DNA of 64,000 nucleotides, taken from contig JAQMRL010000002.1 in assembly GCA_035578175.1 (NCBI GenBank), positions 80,385,325-80,449,324 of the forward strand. Reading direction: 5' to 3'. Under the pieces are notes generated by a model. It saw nothing but the letters and a program-made list of their open reading frames with translations, did no database searches and had not been told where the DNA came from. The stretch's first letter is position 1. Every line of letters starts with the position of its first letter. This document shows, piece after piece, positions 12,161 to 22,912 of this stretch. This stretch comes from Catonia carolina. Its lineage: Eukaryota; Arthropoda; Insecta; Hemiptera; Achilidae. Both the position numbers and the translations under genes were made by a program.

Positions 12161-13118
12161 CTATGTGTATCAAAAAGAATGACCCGATTTTATATAGATT
12201 ATTTATTAAGAAGAATGGCTTAACACCAACAAATTACATACTAAATTACTCACAAAAGACATAAGTTTATGAAAATCTATCATAAATGTTCAATATGTCC
12301 TCCATTGGCTGCACGGACGACATCTAGCCGATAGCTGAATTCATCCCAAACTGAGCGTAGGGTGTCTTCTGTCACTGAAGCTACAGCAGCTGATATTCTG
12401 TTTTTTAGTTTATCAATGTCACGAGGTAAGGGAGGAACGTAAACAAGTTGTTTAACATATCCCCACAGGAAAAAATCACATGGTGTTATGTCAGGGGACC
12501 TAGGAGGCCAAGAGTGTAAAGCCTGGTCTCGCGGTCCTGTACCCCCTATCCAACGTTGAAGCAAGTTGTCATTGAAGAAACTGCGCACGTTGTTGTGCCA
12601 GTGCGGTGGTGCTCCATCTTGCTGATAGATGAAATTGTCAGAGTCAATAAGTTGTGGGAATAACCAGTTCCATAGCATTGCAAGATATGATTGTCCTGTT
12701 ACGGTTTGTTCCTCAAAAAAGTAGGGTCCATAAACCTTGCTTTGGACCGCGAGACCAGGCTTTACACTCTTGGCCTCCTAGGTCCCCTGACATAACACCA
12801 TGCGATTTTTTCCTGTGGGGATATGTTACACAACTTGTTTACGTTCCTCCCTTACCTCGTGACATTGATGAACTAAAAAACAGAATATCAGCTGCTGTAG
12901 CTTCAGTGACAGAAGACACCTTACGCTCAGTTTGGGATGAATTCAGCTATTGGCTAGATGTCGTCCGTGCAGCCAATGGAGGACATATTGAACATTTATG
13001 ATAGATTTTCATAAACTTATGTCTTTTGTGAGTAATTTAGTATGTAATTTGTTGGTGTTAAGACATTCTTCTTAATAAATAATCTATATAAAATCGGGTC
13101 ATTCTTTTTGGTACACAG
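12161..13118. mobile_element. Fold-back mariner (palindromic, 958 bp)
   Basis: TA-flanked ends CTATGTGTATCAAAAAGAAT (left) and CTGTGTACCAAAAAGAATGA (right, inverted). Arms are inverted copies of one mariner 3' half. Transposase C-terminus reads outward on minus 12678-12280 and plus 12745-13001. Confidence 0.88.
12280..12678 (-). pseudogene. Mariner transposase catalytic C-terminal part
   Basis: Encodes YQQDGAPPHWHNNVRSFFND and SWPPRSPDITPCDFFLWGYV, the second and third catalytic aspartate blocks, with 46 residues between them by my count. It ends GGHIEHL. It is close to the protein in the 3.1-4.1 kb element but clearly a different family member. The DNA-binding N-terminus and first aspartate are missing. 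Confidence 0.78.
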
Positions 13119-13130
13119 TACTAGAAATGC

Positions 13131-13258
13131 AATCGGTAAAAACATGTTTGTGTGGGTTGAGGGGGTCTGTTTACGTGTATATTCGGGTGAAGAGTGTATT
13201 GTTAAAATCGACATGAAAACAATACTTTCCTTCATTTATATTCATATAGGCAAGAGAA
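13131..13258 (-). repeat. Repeat J, 5' end fragment
   Basis: Inverted match to the J start: aaatcgacatgaaaacaata, ctttcct, and tatattcatataggcaagag. Confidence 0.75.
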
Positions 13259-13599
13259 AATAAAAAGAAATCCATTATTTTAATAACAATTAATCTTTTT
13301 GGTAACAATGTTGTGTGAGGTGTACAATTCACACTTGATATTTATCAAACAAATATCAAGCTGCTGAATCAAATTGACAGTCATGTATCGGTGGAAATAA
13401 TAGTGGAAGAATAGAACATGACTACACTTAAAAGTCTAACATTATAATATAATCTTAAAATGGGGTAACTGTCAAAGTGGCCTAAAAATGTGTTTACCTA
13501 ATAAGATTTACCTTAAAATTATATACATTTATGAAACTGTCAACAATATGTAGCAAAATTTTTAAGGCTGTCCTTAAATTCCACATAACTTTTACGCAA
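13259..13599. other. Unassigned AT-rich sequence
   Basis: No frame, repeat match or terminal repeat recognised. Confidence 0.4.
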
Positions 13600-14215
13600 C
13601 TGCCCTACAGAAAAATTAAAAAATCTGGTGTGATAAACTCACACAACTTTTTCTAGCCAATGTAAATAATGAAAATTATAACCTAATTTTAATCATGAGT
13701 AAGTGACGTTAAATGATGTTGTTGTTTAGGTCAACAGCCGAAAAGCTGGTTTGAACCTCTAGAGGTTTTTACTAAGTAAAACGAGGAGTGAGGTGGTTTA
13801 CACATTGCCACAACTCACTGAGTGGAAAAGTACGCTTATCAGCATGCCGGGCCCTCTGAAAAGCATATATTTTCCACTCTGTAAATGACACCTTCACTTC
13901 ATTCACCACAGGGTCTGGCTGTACAATGAAATTCATTACTTTCAGAGAAGATAGCTCTGATTAGTGTCTTTTACACCTCTACCTCTTCTGTTCTTAAATG
14001 ATTCAGTCATTTAATTGGCTGACCATGTGATAAGAAACAGAACTATTTATTTTAGCCCTGCAACAAACAGATTGAGTGTAAATAATTTGACACTCCACCT
14101 GTCTGTTATGGGCAGGTTAAGTGATAATCAACAAATGTTCCACTTAAAAATACGCACAATCACTACCTAATTCACTTTAAAGTAAGCTCTGTATTAAAAA
14201 AATGCTGGAAATAAA
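13600..14215 (-). repeat. Repeat J 3' part, split by a repeat A insertion
   Basis: The J hairpin end (aaatctggtgtgataaactc) runs to about 13717 and resumes at 14116 with cttaaaaatacgcacaatca. The interruption is a complete repeat A copy. Confidence 0.78.
13718..14115 (-). repeat. Repeat A with 10-bp target duplication
   Basis: Full-length inverted copy. Target duplication GTTAAATGAT (13708-13717) / GTTAAGTGAT (14116-14125), one mismatch. Confidence 0.9.
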
Positions 14216-14360
14216 GGTGCCATTTTGTTTGTGCGATTGTCGCATGCGATTTCTGCATGCGTCACTGCCATTACTCATCAAATGGATTTCTGAAGGTGCG
14301 GTTTCGTTTGTGCAATCATGCAGTAATCACATGCGATGATTGCACAAACAAAACTGCACC
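14216..14360. mobile_element. Small MITE (~145 bp)
   Basis: Inverted ends: ggtgccattttgtttgtgc at the left and gcacaaacaaaactgcacc at the right. Sits inside repeat J sequence. The target duplication is unclear (ataaa / ataag). Confidence 0.7.
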
Positions 14361-14384
14361 ATAAGAGTTGAAAATTTTAACATT

Positions 14385-14625
14385 TTCTATAACATTGATT
14401 ATAAACAAGTGAAATGAAAGAGTGATTATCCGTATTTTTACAGCAAACTGAGGTCGATTTTCATTTTGCATCTTACACTCATGATTAAAATATGGTTATG
14501 TATATTGAGGTTAGTTTTTTGTTTATTTCTAATGTTTTATTACTAAAGTTAAGTTACATTGGTCATTATTTCCATTGGCAAGAGAAAGTCGTGTGAGTGT
14601 TTCACACCAGATTTTTTATTTTGTT
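14385..14625 (+). repeat. Repeat J 3' end
   Basis: Direct match to the J 3' part: gagtgattatccgtattttt through tggcaagagaaagtcgtgtg and the tttcacaccaga end. It is inverted relative to the J piece just upstream. Confidence 0.78.
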
Positions 14626-14839
14626 GCATATTGTCAACTGAAGTGATATAACAGAACAATATAGTAAAAAATTTCCTATGCGCATTTGGTAATTGAAGAT
14701 GGGGGAAGAGTTCCCCCTCTAACTGCCTGTTTGTGATATAATTGGAGAATCATCAGCAATGATTGGGAATGGGAAACTTGAAAACAGTACAACCAGAGCA
14801 AGACACATTTTACCAATTTTTCTGTAAACAGTAAAATAA

Positions 14840-14996
14840 TAATTGGCCGGCCCGTGGTGTAGTGATCAGCGCAACTGGCTACTATGCCAAGGTCCCGGGT
14901 TCGATTCCCGGTCAGGTCTGGCATTTTTTTCATCTGTAAATCACCACATATCATTACCTACGCACAAGCCCGAGGCTTATGTAGGCATCATCACTC
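14840..14996 (+). repeat. SINE E, tRNA-derived
   Basis: tRNA-like head with A box (tggtgtagtgatcagc) and perfect B box (ggttcgattcc), then a ~75-bp body (cacaagcccgaggcttatgt hairpin) and an A-rich tail. A second copy starts 390 bp downstream in the same orientation. Confidence 0.8.
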
Positions 14997-15139
14997 AATA
15001 AAAATAAAATAATAATATGCAAGAGAAATTAAAAAAATAAATTTAGTAACACATGTAATTAATAAAGTGTTAAACATCTGTAAATATATAAAAAAAATAT
15101 GAAATTTAAAAAGGAAAAAATATTTATGATAATATTTGT

Positions 15140-15228
15140 AAGAAGAGTGGATGTTTAGATCCGGTGAAAACTCGATTTTGTAAAATTGACATGAAAACAA
15201 TATTTTCCTTCCTATATATTACTTATTT
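15140..15228 (-). repeat. Repeat J 5' fragment
   Basis: Inverted match gatccggtgaaaactcgatt through aattgacatgaaaacaatat and ccttcctatatatt. Confidence 0.65.
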
Positions 15229-15229
15229 A

Positions 15230-15380
15230 CTATATGGTGTAATGGTCAGCGCAACTGGCTACTATGCCGGGGTCCCTGGTTCGATTCCCGGTCAGGTCTG
15301 GCATTTTTTTCATCTGTAAATCACCACATATCATTACCTACGCATAAGCCCAAGGCTTATGTAGGCATCATCACTTAATT
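15230..15380 (+). repeat. SINE E, second copy
   Basis: Same head (tggtgtaatggtcagcgcaa), B box ggttcgattcc and body as the copy at 14840, ending in an A-rich tail near 15400. Confidence 0.8.
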
Positions 15381-15691
15381 TAAAAAATAAAAAAAAAAAA
15401 TTGTCGTGTACGATTATTTAAAAGGTCAGCCTTAATAGTGAATGTCACATATATTAACAAAATGCAAGTAGGTCAAATGCAATGTTATACAGATGAAATA
15501 AAAATGCAGTCTAGTTGTGATAGTTCCTGTAATAGTAAAACTGTGATCACGACTAGTGACTAGAGAGAGACATTACCACAGAGTAATACAACTTCAGTTT
15601 TCATTTTTTGTCATTGTAATTTCACAAATATAAACATTTACTTAATAAAGAATAAAATTATTGTAAAAATCATATCAATGTAAGTTTGAAC

Positions 15692-16013
15692 CCACCGCGT
15701 TGGTCTAGAGGTAAAGTCGTCGCCAGAATCAGCTGTTTAACAGCTGATTTTCAGAGACAAAGGTTCCTGGTTCAAATCCTAGTAAAGGTAGTTACTTTTA
15801 TACGGATTTGAATACTAGACAGTGGTTACTGGTGTACTTTGATGGTTGGGGTTCAATTAACCATACTCTGTGAGTGTGTCTGTAGAAGACTACACAGTCT
15901 CATTTACACGTCATACATATCATCCTCATCTGATTGGGTCATGGGGTTGCTTATTGTTCTCAATTGAACAGAAATGGTGACGACTTTACCTCTAGACCAA
16001 CTTGGTGGGTCAA
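15692..16013 (+). repeat. SINE C, tRNA-derived, with inverted head at its 3' end
   Basis: The head has A box ttggtctagaggtaaag and B box ggttcaaatcc, then the shared body (ggttggggttcaattaacca). At 15974-16013 the head sequence recurs inverted (gacgactttacctctagacc), so this copy can fold back on itself. Confidence 0.8.
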
Positions 16014-16360
16014 TATGATTTTTAGAATAATAATAATAATAAAATTATTTTTCATTTAATTTTAGATAATGTTTGTTTGGATTATTAAGAGAATTACGGA
16101 TAATCACAACCAGACTGTACAAACAACAATTTGTATAATAATAATTAATTGGAATTCACAACCGTTTGTACTGTATCAGTTTAACAAATAAAACAATCTA
16201 ACATAACAATTAATTAATTAATAATTGACAATAATTACTTAAAATGTTCAACTAATATCAACAAATCCGTAACATTATTCACACAGAAATAACAATTGAA
16301 GAAGAACACCGTTAATTTTTAGGCCACAATATTTACTAAAATAACAAAATATAATTAATG

Positions 16361-17331
16361 CCGGGTGATTAAAAACTATACAACAATCTCTTGGGATCTA
16401 ATTCTATAGCTAAAAATAAGAAAAAAATTCATATAAACATATGCCTGAAAACGCTTAGTTAGCGACTTACGGCTAGCGAAAAATTTCACCTACAACTCTG
16501 TACCCTCGGTGAAGTAAGGCCGTATAAAAATGTTAAAGGTAGTTACAAAGATACAAATACCATTGTTTCTTATGTTTTTTAATCTGAAAAATTGAATAAA
16601 ATTGGTTCCAGAGCTGTAAATGCAATAATTTTAGAGATATCTTACATAAAACACAAGAATTGGTGCAAAGAAATAACACATTTTTGTGTTTAACGTAAGA
16701 TTACTTCCATAAATGGTAAATAAAGATGTATTTTTTCTTAAATAAATTTGTAGAAAATTTAATTCTGAAAAGATTCATGTGAATTACTCAGGGAAAAAAT
16801 GAATAATAGATATTGAAATTTCGCTTTATTTAAAATCAAAACAGACGCACATAAAATGCACATTCTTAACTGCACAAAATTATTCATTTATTTAACGTCG
16901 CATCAACTACTGAGGTCATTAGTGACGACGTTGGGGTGTAAATTTTTTGTAAGATAGAGGATGAAATGATTTTTTTGTAACGTATGAAAATATGCCGTGC
17001 CTGAGTGAAATTCGAACCCAGGATCGCACGATGAGAGGCAAGCACGTTACCAACTACGCCAATGCGACCGGCAAAATAATATATAAAATATTAACTAATA
17101 TTTAGGTTGGGAGTAACAGCTGATAAATGATCAGCTGTATCTTTGTAACTACCTTTAACATTTTTATACGGGCTTACTTCACCGAGGGTACAGAGTTCTA
17201 GGTGAAATTTTTCGCTAGCCGTAACTCGCTAACTAAGCGTTTTCAGGCATATGTTTATATGAACTTTTTTTCTTATTTTTAGCTATAGAATGAGATCCCA
17301 AGAGATTTCAGTATAGTTTTGAATCACCCTG
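16361..17331. mobile_element. Non-autonomous element H with ~200-bp inverted repeats
   Basis: The ends (gggtgattaaaaactata / gggtgattcaaaactata) begin inverted repeats that extend through gtaccctcggtgaagtaa to about 200 bp. No transposase. A second copy with TA duplication is at 36138-36899. The mariner-like terminal motif suggests mobilisation by a mariner. Confidence 0.82.
16868..17075 (-). repeat. SINE D, diverged, inside element H
   Basis: Inverted tRNA-like head: B box ggattcgaac-like (gaaattcgaacccagga) and A box ccaactacgccaatgcgacc. The copy at 36138 lacks this insert; flanks caaaattat / caaaataat look like a target duplication. Confidence 0.75.
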
Positions 17332-17789
17332 TATACAAATGTTTGTTGTAGTAAGATGATAACTGTATCTAACCGACTAATTTAAACTAGTATAATAATT
17401 AATTAATACCGGTATACACGAATAAAAATGTGAAAATTAAATTTCCTATCGGCAAGAATAAAAACATTTATCTAATAGTAAAATAATTATAATAAATAAG
17501 TCTTTCATCACCGGCGGTCGAACGATTTAGCTGAACTGTGAGGATATGAGGACTCCCTTCAACTGTTTCAACACGTTTACGTTTACCCTGGTTCACTACA
17601 AAACAAAATACAAAATACGGTAACAAATAATACACCACAATGCATTAGATTAGATTAATTTGATATTGCGTAGTTATGCCACATATCTCCCTCTTACGCA
17701 CTCGGCTATGGGGGACATTAGTTCGTCTTTTTTTTTTTATTTTTTTATTTTTTTTTTGCGCCCTGGAGACTCCAGGAATCACACAATGT
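17332..17789. other. Unassigned AT-rich sequence
   Basis: T-runs near 17708-17756; no feature recognised apart from a short motif (gtagttatgccacatatctc) shared in inverted form with 43410-43430. Confidence 0.4.
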
Positions 17790-17799
17790 ATCACTACTA

Positions 17800-18545
17800 T
17801 CAAGAAAGAAATTCTTGTATGCTATAAAAAGTTTCACCGATCAAGTAATTTTTTAAATTTTTTTTAAAGGAATTCAAATCCTCACAACACTTTAAAGATT
17901 GGGGTAATTTATTTAAGAATTTTCTCCCTGCATAAGTAGGTTTTTGTTCAAACAATTTTATGGAGTGATTAGCCACATAATAATCATTCCTGTTTCTCGT
18001 GTTATGATTGTGAACATTGAAATTCTGCATAAAATTATTTTGCCTAACATACATAATCACCTCAAAAATGTAGAGACAGGGAACTGTAAGCAATTTAAGC
18101 TCCTTAAATAGTGGCCTGCATGAGGTTAGCTGGTTAGCTCCCACCATACACCTAATAGCTTTCTTTTGAATTTTAAAAACCCTATTCATATTACCCATGC
18201 TAAAATTACCCTATACTAAAATACCATAACGGATATGAGACAGAATGAGGCCATGATAAGCTGCCATTAGTAATTTTTTATCATTTAATCTGGCAACTTG
18301 TTTTAGTGCAAATACCCCAGATGATATTTTACTACAAACTTGATTGGTATAGAAGTCCCAAGACAAAGATCTATCTAGAGATACGCCCAGGAACTTCACT
18401 GTTTCTACATGCTCTAAACTATTATTATGAATAAATACATCCACTTCTCTACTTTCTTTAACGTTATGTTTATTTTTGAACTGCAAGTACTGACACTTTT
18501 TCCCATTAACTGTTAATAACATTTGATTCAAGAACTGCACTGTCT
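17800..18545 (-). pseudogene. Jockey/CR1-type LINE reverse-transcriptase fragment
   Basis: Two frames broken near 18200. The upstream part (18540-18211) has VETVKFLGVSLDRSLSWDFY and LLMAAYHGLILSHIRYGI. The downstream part (18198-17800) has FKIQKKAIRCMVGANQLTSC, RPLFKELKLLTVPCLYIFEV and HNTRNRNDY. These are the C-terminal palm/thumb and tail of a jockey/CR1-like reverse transcriptase. The catalytic region is absent and a frameshift splits the ORF. Confidence 0.78.
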
Positions 18546-18562
18546 GATAAGTTACCTATACT

Positions 18563-19674
18563 ACGGTGAATGAAGTTGAGGTGTCATTTGCAGGGTGAAA
18601 AGTAGATGCTTTTCGGAAGGACTGACATGCTGATAAGCACACTTTTCCACTCAGTAAACCACCTGATTCCTCATTTTACTTAACCCTCAACTGGTATCAT
18701 GCGGTCTGTGAGACCGCTGTCATTTTTTACCCCTCCAACACTTCCCTCCCAATTGCCCAACATCACGTATATTTTGTATACCTTTCAATTATTGTTTGAA
18801 CTATGCGTGATCAAGATCGTTTTCGGTATGAGCTAACAAGTTGTGAGTTATTTGTATTTTGTTTTCTACTTGCGGTCTCCTGGACCTATGATACCAGTTG
18901 TGTAACTTTTTGACGACTATAAAACCAAGTAGTACATGGATTGTTTAAAGTTTTAATGAATATATAATAATTTTTCATACATCATTTCTTTGTTTAATAC
19001 TATTATAAAATATTTTCATATGTAATTTTATAAAATTTTCATTATGGATGATACATTTAAAATTTCTGAAGCGGCTTCAACACAATTGGGTTCATCACGT
19101 AAACAAGTTGTACGTGTTAATGATGTGAATTTTTATTAACATAAAAATCTTTAAATTTTATTGTAAATAATCAAAAAGTAAAAAAAACGAATAAACTTTA
19201 ATAAATATTTGTCAGAGTGTACTGCCCAACAATAGACATAAATAGCAAAACTCGGAACCAAAATGTAAGTTGTACTTCATAATTTTGTAAATAAATTTGT
19301 CTTTATCATATTAATTACTTATTTCTTTATAATTATTAGACTACAGAATGTTTCTAGGGCTCAAAAATTTTATTGTTCTGTTCAAAATGAAAGTAAAAGT
19401 CAAAAAAATGCACAGTGTTCGTTTTTTACTTTTTTAAATAGTAATTTTGCATTTATGCTAAGTATTTTACATTTACATCTTCGATTATACATGGTTTTAT
19501 AAGTTTACAATTAAAACAAATTAATTAAATAAGTATGAAGAACTTAAATATAAAAAACAAATTTGGAGGTCTGTCAGACCTCTGATACCAGTTGTCACAA
19601 AAAATGATGATACCAGTTGAGAGTTAAAAAAGTCTCTAGAAATTCAAACCAGCCTTTTGGCTGATTACCTTAAC
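18563..19674 (+). repeat. Repeat A (5'-truncated), split by a piggyBac-like element
   Basis: Repeat A runs from ggtgaatgaagttgaggtgt to cattttacttaa, and continues at 19624 with agtctctagaaattcaaacc to ccttaacaacaac. The TTAA target lies in repeat A's own ttacttagtaaaa region. Confidence 0.8.
18684..19623. mobile_element. PiggyBac-like non-autonomous element, TTAA target
   Basis: TTAA at 18680-18683 and 19624-19627. Ends CCCTCAACTGGTATCAT and CTCTCAACTGGTATCAT (inverted). Just inside the left end is a palindrome gcggtctgtgagaccgc; gataccagttg motifs recur subterminally at 18889 and 19582. The interior keeps a short possible transposase start (MDDTFKISEAASTQLGSSRK, 19044-19136). Confidence 0.85.
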
Positions 19675-20034
19675 AACAACATACAAATATATAGATGACT
19701 GAAGATGCAGTAATTTTGGTAAGTTTTTGAAAGAAAATTTTTAACGTTTTACATAATATTTCGTGTACTCTGATGGTGATGGATCCACCGTAACACGTGC
19801 AAGTATACAGAGTAAGAAGGATCAAGACAGCTGAAAAGGTTAATGAATAATGAAATTTATATCATATAAAGTACACTCTTGTGGTTTAGGTCATCAGCCC
19901 CTTTAGGCTGGTTTGAACCTCTAGAGGAGGTTTTACTAAGTAAAACGAGGAGTGAGGTCATTTACCATTGCCACAACTCACTGAATGGAAAAGTATACTT
20001 ATCAGCATGGCGGGCCCTCTGAAAAGCACATATA

Positions 20035-21393
20035 GGATGATTCAAAAAGAGCGCCGGTTTTGATATATCAAATTAAGAGATTTATTTTATTGAAAAACTG
20101 AAAATAAATACATCAACAAGTTCATCTTTCCTTCCGATTTTATGTATGAAAAATGATGTCATGCATGTGTCCTCCTCTACTGCGCTGGCACGCATCAACT
20201 CTGTCCATGAAACTGGATATTACTGCACGACAAGTTTCGACTTCCATTTGCCCGACAACCCGTCGAATTTCCTCCTTCAAGTCATTGATGTTTCGGGGTT
20301 TATTGGCATACACCAATGACTTCAGATGACCCCAAAGAGGAAAGTCACAAGGCGTCAAGTCACACGACCTTGGTAACCATTGATGGTCGGAATTACGAGA
20401 AATGATGCGATCCTGGAACCGTTCACGGAGCAACAACATTGTTTCTCGTGCAGCGTGACAGGTGGCACCATCCTGCTGAAACCACAACTCGTCAATGTCC
20501 ATTCCATCCAAATGACGCCACAAAAACTCCCTAATCATCGTACGGTATCGGTCTCCATTTACTGTCACGGCTTGTCCTTCTTGATTTTCAAAAAAGTAAG
20601 GGCTGATGACACCGCCCGACCAAAAGCCGCACCAAACTGTCACTCGCTGTGCATACATTTCCCTTTCATTAACCACGCGAGGGTTTTCTAAACCCCACAT
20701 ACGGCAGTTCTGTTTATTAACAAAACCGTTTAAGTGAAAGTGCGCCTCATCACTGAAAATGATTTTGTTTGCGAAGGTGTCATCATCCTGTTGTTTTCTC
20801 AATACCCAGTCAACAAACTGCCGTCTCTTCTGGTGGTCTGCCACTTTCAAATGTTGCGTCAACTGAATTTTATACGGGTGATATTGGAGATCGTACCGAA
20901 GAATTCTCCGTACAGAAGAACATCTTAAACCCAATTGTTGAGAACGGCGACGTATTGATTTTGCTGGGCTAACAGCCACACTGTCACGAACCAACGCAAT
21001 GTTCTGCTCAGTTTGGCCAGAACGACGACGTCCAGAACTTTTAAGGTCGACTGTTGACCCCGTCTCAAAAAACTTTTTCATGAGCCTGCGAACTGTTGAT
21101 TCATTCGGTGCTTCATTACGTCCTAGAGTACCGCGAAGTCGCCTGACAGTAGCTGCATAACTCTCTCCACTCTGGTAAAATGTTTTAACGATTAACACTC
21201 GTTGCGCAATAGTAAACTTCTCCACGGTTAGACACAGACTGCGAGAGTACTACACTGCGAACAAGAGAAACTACAACTGAATCGTCAATCGGAATGTTCT
21301 CCAAAATAGAAATGTGGTCAAACAATGTTGCCAACTGATAAACAAAAATTTACCAGCCGTTTAAAAATCGGCGCTCTTTTTGAATCACCCTTA
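20035..21393 (-). mobile_element. Full-length DD41D mariner
   Basis: Ends GATGATTCAAAAAGAGCGCC and GGTGATTCAAAAAGAGCGCC (inverted), set in a TA of repeat A. About 1.36 kb with one complete transposase ORF. The exact end bases are uncertain by about 2 nt because the flanking TA has changed. Confidence 0.9.
20140..21225 (-). CDS. DD41D mariner transposase, intact ORF (361 aa)
   Basis: A cut-and-paste transposase that binds the element's inverted repeats and inserts at TA. Residues 1-110 form paired helix-turn-helix DNA-binding modules (MEKFTIAQRVLIVKTFYQSG; RRLMKKFFETGSTVDLKSSG). Catalytic acidic residues by my count are D159 (IIFSDEAHFHLNG), D252 (WFQQDGATCH) and D294 (LTPCDF), with 41 residues between the last two, which places it in the DD41D group. 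The usual PRSPDLTPCDFFLW reads PRSCDLTPCDFPLW here; these two changes beside the third aspartate may reduce activity. No stop or frameshift. It sits inside repeat A and has no host function that I can see. Confidence 0.9.
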   Translation of the reverse strand: MEKFTIAQRVLIVKTFYQSGESYAATVRRLRGTLGRNEAPNESTVRRLMKKFFETGSTVDLKSSGRRRSGQTEQNIALVRDSVAVSPAKSIRRRSQQLGLRCSSVRRILRYDLQYHPYKIQLTQHLKVADHQKRRQFVDWVLRKQQDDDTFANKIIFSDEAHFHLNGFVNKQNCRMWGLENPRVVNEREMYAQRVTVWCGFWSGGVISPYFFENQEGQAVTVNGDRYRTMIREFLWRHLDGMDIDELWFQQDGATCHAARETMLLLRERFQDRIISRNSDHQWLPRSCDLTPCDFPLWGHLKSLVYANKPRNINDLKEEIRRVVGQMEVETCRAVISSFMDRVDACQRSRGGHMHDIIFHT

Positions 21394-21784
21394 ATTTTCC
21401 ACTCTGCAAATGACACTTCACTTCATTCACCACAGGGTCCAACTGTATAATGAAATTCATTACTTTCAGAGGAGATAACTGTGATTAGTGTCACAGTACA
21501 CCTCTACCTCTTTTGTTCTTAAATGAGTCTGTCATTTAATTGGGTGACCATATAATAAGAAACACAACTATTTATTTTAGCCCTGCAACTAACAGATTCA
21601 GCGTAAATAATTTCACACTCCACCTGTCTGTTATGGGGAGAAAAAACAAATTTTATATTTCAGTAATGCTTTATTGTTATAGTCACGTGAGTCTTGAGTT
21701 TGCCCTTGTTTGCAGCGAGGGGTAAAGGGGGAAGGGGGAACAGCATCAGTGCGCATGCGCGACTGCTTTAATTTAACTACAGCA

Positions 21785-22335
21785 AACTTACTTTTACTTT
21801 ACTTTACTTTACAACCAGGGCGTTCAGGCTTCCGCAGCCCCTCCTCACCGCGACCTAAAAGATCTTTTGTGATTGCCCCTATTCCTAATTTATGCAAGAC
21901 CCACACTTTCGATAAAGCGCAGGATCTGCCTAGGATCTAGTGCACTTACCTGAGAAGGTGTTAACACGTCCTTACCCATCAGCGCTCTTCTTTTGCAGCC
22001 AACCACTTTGCAACTGCATAAAATATGCTCAGCCTTCTCTTCTGCCTCATGACAGAATCTACACAGGCTCTCTTCAGCAACTCCTATCTTGGATAAATGA
22101 TACCCAAGATTACAATGACCAGTCATCAGGCCCACTACCCTCCTCAAGTCCTGTCTTCCTAGTCTATTATATATCCCAGCCTTTCTGCTGGAATAGGCAA
22201 TGAATTTCCTAGCCTGTTCACAGCCTGGCACCTTCTCCCAATAGGAGGTTTTAGCCTCCTCTTCCCAGGCCCTAACTATACCTCTATAATAGCCTTCACC
22301 ACACAGAATGGCTCTGGGCCTATGAAGTGAGACGC
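21785..22335 (-). pseudogene. LINE (R1/jockey type) C-terminal fragment with 14-bp target duplication
   Basis: The minus frame encodes VVGLMTGHCNLGYHLSKIGV and SLCRFCHEAEEKAEHILCSC, the RNase H/zinc-knuckle end of an R1/jockey-like ORF2. The 3' tail is (TAAAG)n, seen as ttactttactttac at 21790-21812. Both sides carry CTACAGCAAACTTA, a target duplication within repeat G. 5'-truncated. Confidence 0.85.
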
Positions 22336-22737
22336 TGCACCTACAGCAAACTTAACAACTTACACTACACCCAAAGCATAGCCTATACAGTATACAGCAG
22401 AAAGTTTCTTAGGTTAATGGTACAAATATAACTGTTTGTAACCTTAAACACAAATGTTAGTTTCTCAAAAATGTGGGCAGACTATTCACAGTGCTGAACG
22501 AAATCTAATATGCAGTGAAATAAAATGCTGTTCAGTTGAAACTAAACAAAAATGCCTTTCAATGCCTCTTAACAAAAGCCATCAGTGAGTGGCCAACTAC
22601 TGTGATGTTTCTCTTTCCACAATTCGAAAAATAAAGAAGGAAGTTAAAAACATGAAGAAGCTATTCTTGAACAATTTTGTTGATACGTGGTAAAAAAAGG
22701 AAGCGGTTAGGTAGACTATTATTATTATTATTTTATT

Positions 22738-22912
22738 ATTTTTTTTTTTTTTTGGTTTAACGTCCGACTGTTTTGCAAATTGCTGCTAATGCAGACGGTG
22801 AAGGATGAAATGAATTTTTTTTTGTAACGTATGAAAAAATGCCATGCCCGAGTGGGATTCGAACCCAAGACCGCGTGATGAGAGGCGAGCACGTTACCAA
22901 CATCGCCAATAG
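22738..22912 (-). repeat. SINE D, tRNA-derived
   Basis: Inverted copy: T-run (the A-tail), ggtttaacgtccgactgtt, then the tRNA-like head with B box ggattcgaac and A box ccaacatcgccaat. Lies inside repeat G; ggtagactatt/aggtagacta flanks are the probable target duplication. Confidence 0.85.

Larger units (their letters stand above)
19873..21640 (-). repeat. Repeat A, split by DD41D mariner
   Basis: Inverted copy from gtttaggtcatcagcccctt to ctctgaaaagcacata, resuming after 21392 with ttttccactctgcaaatgac and ending near cctgtctgttatgggg. The uninterrupted order is visible in other copies, for example at 52250-52280. Confidence 0.85.
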
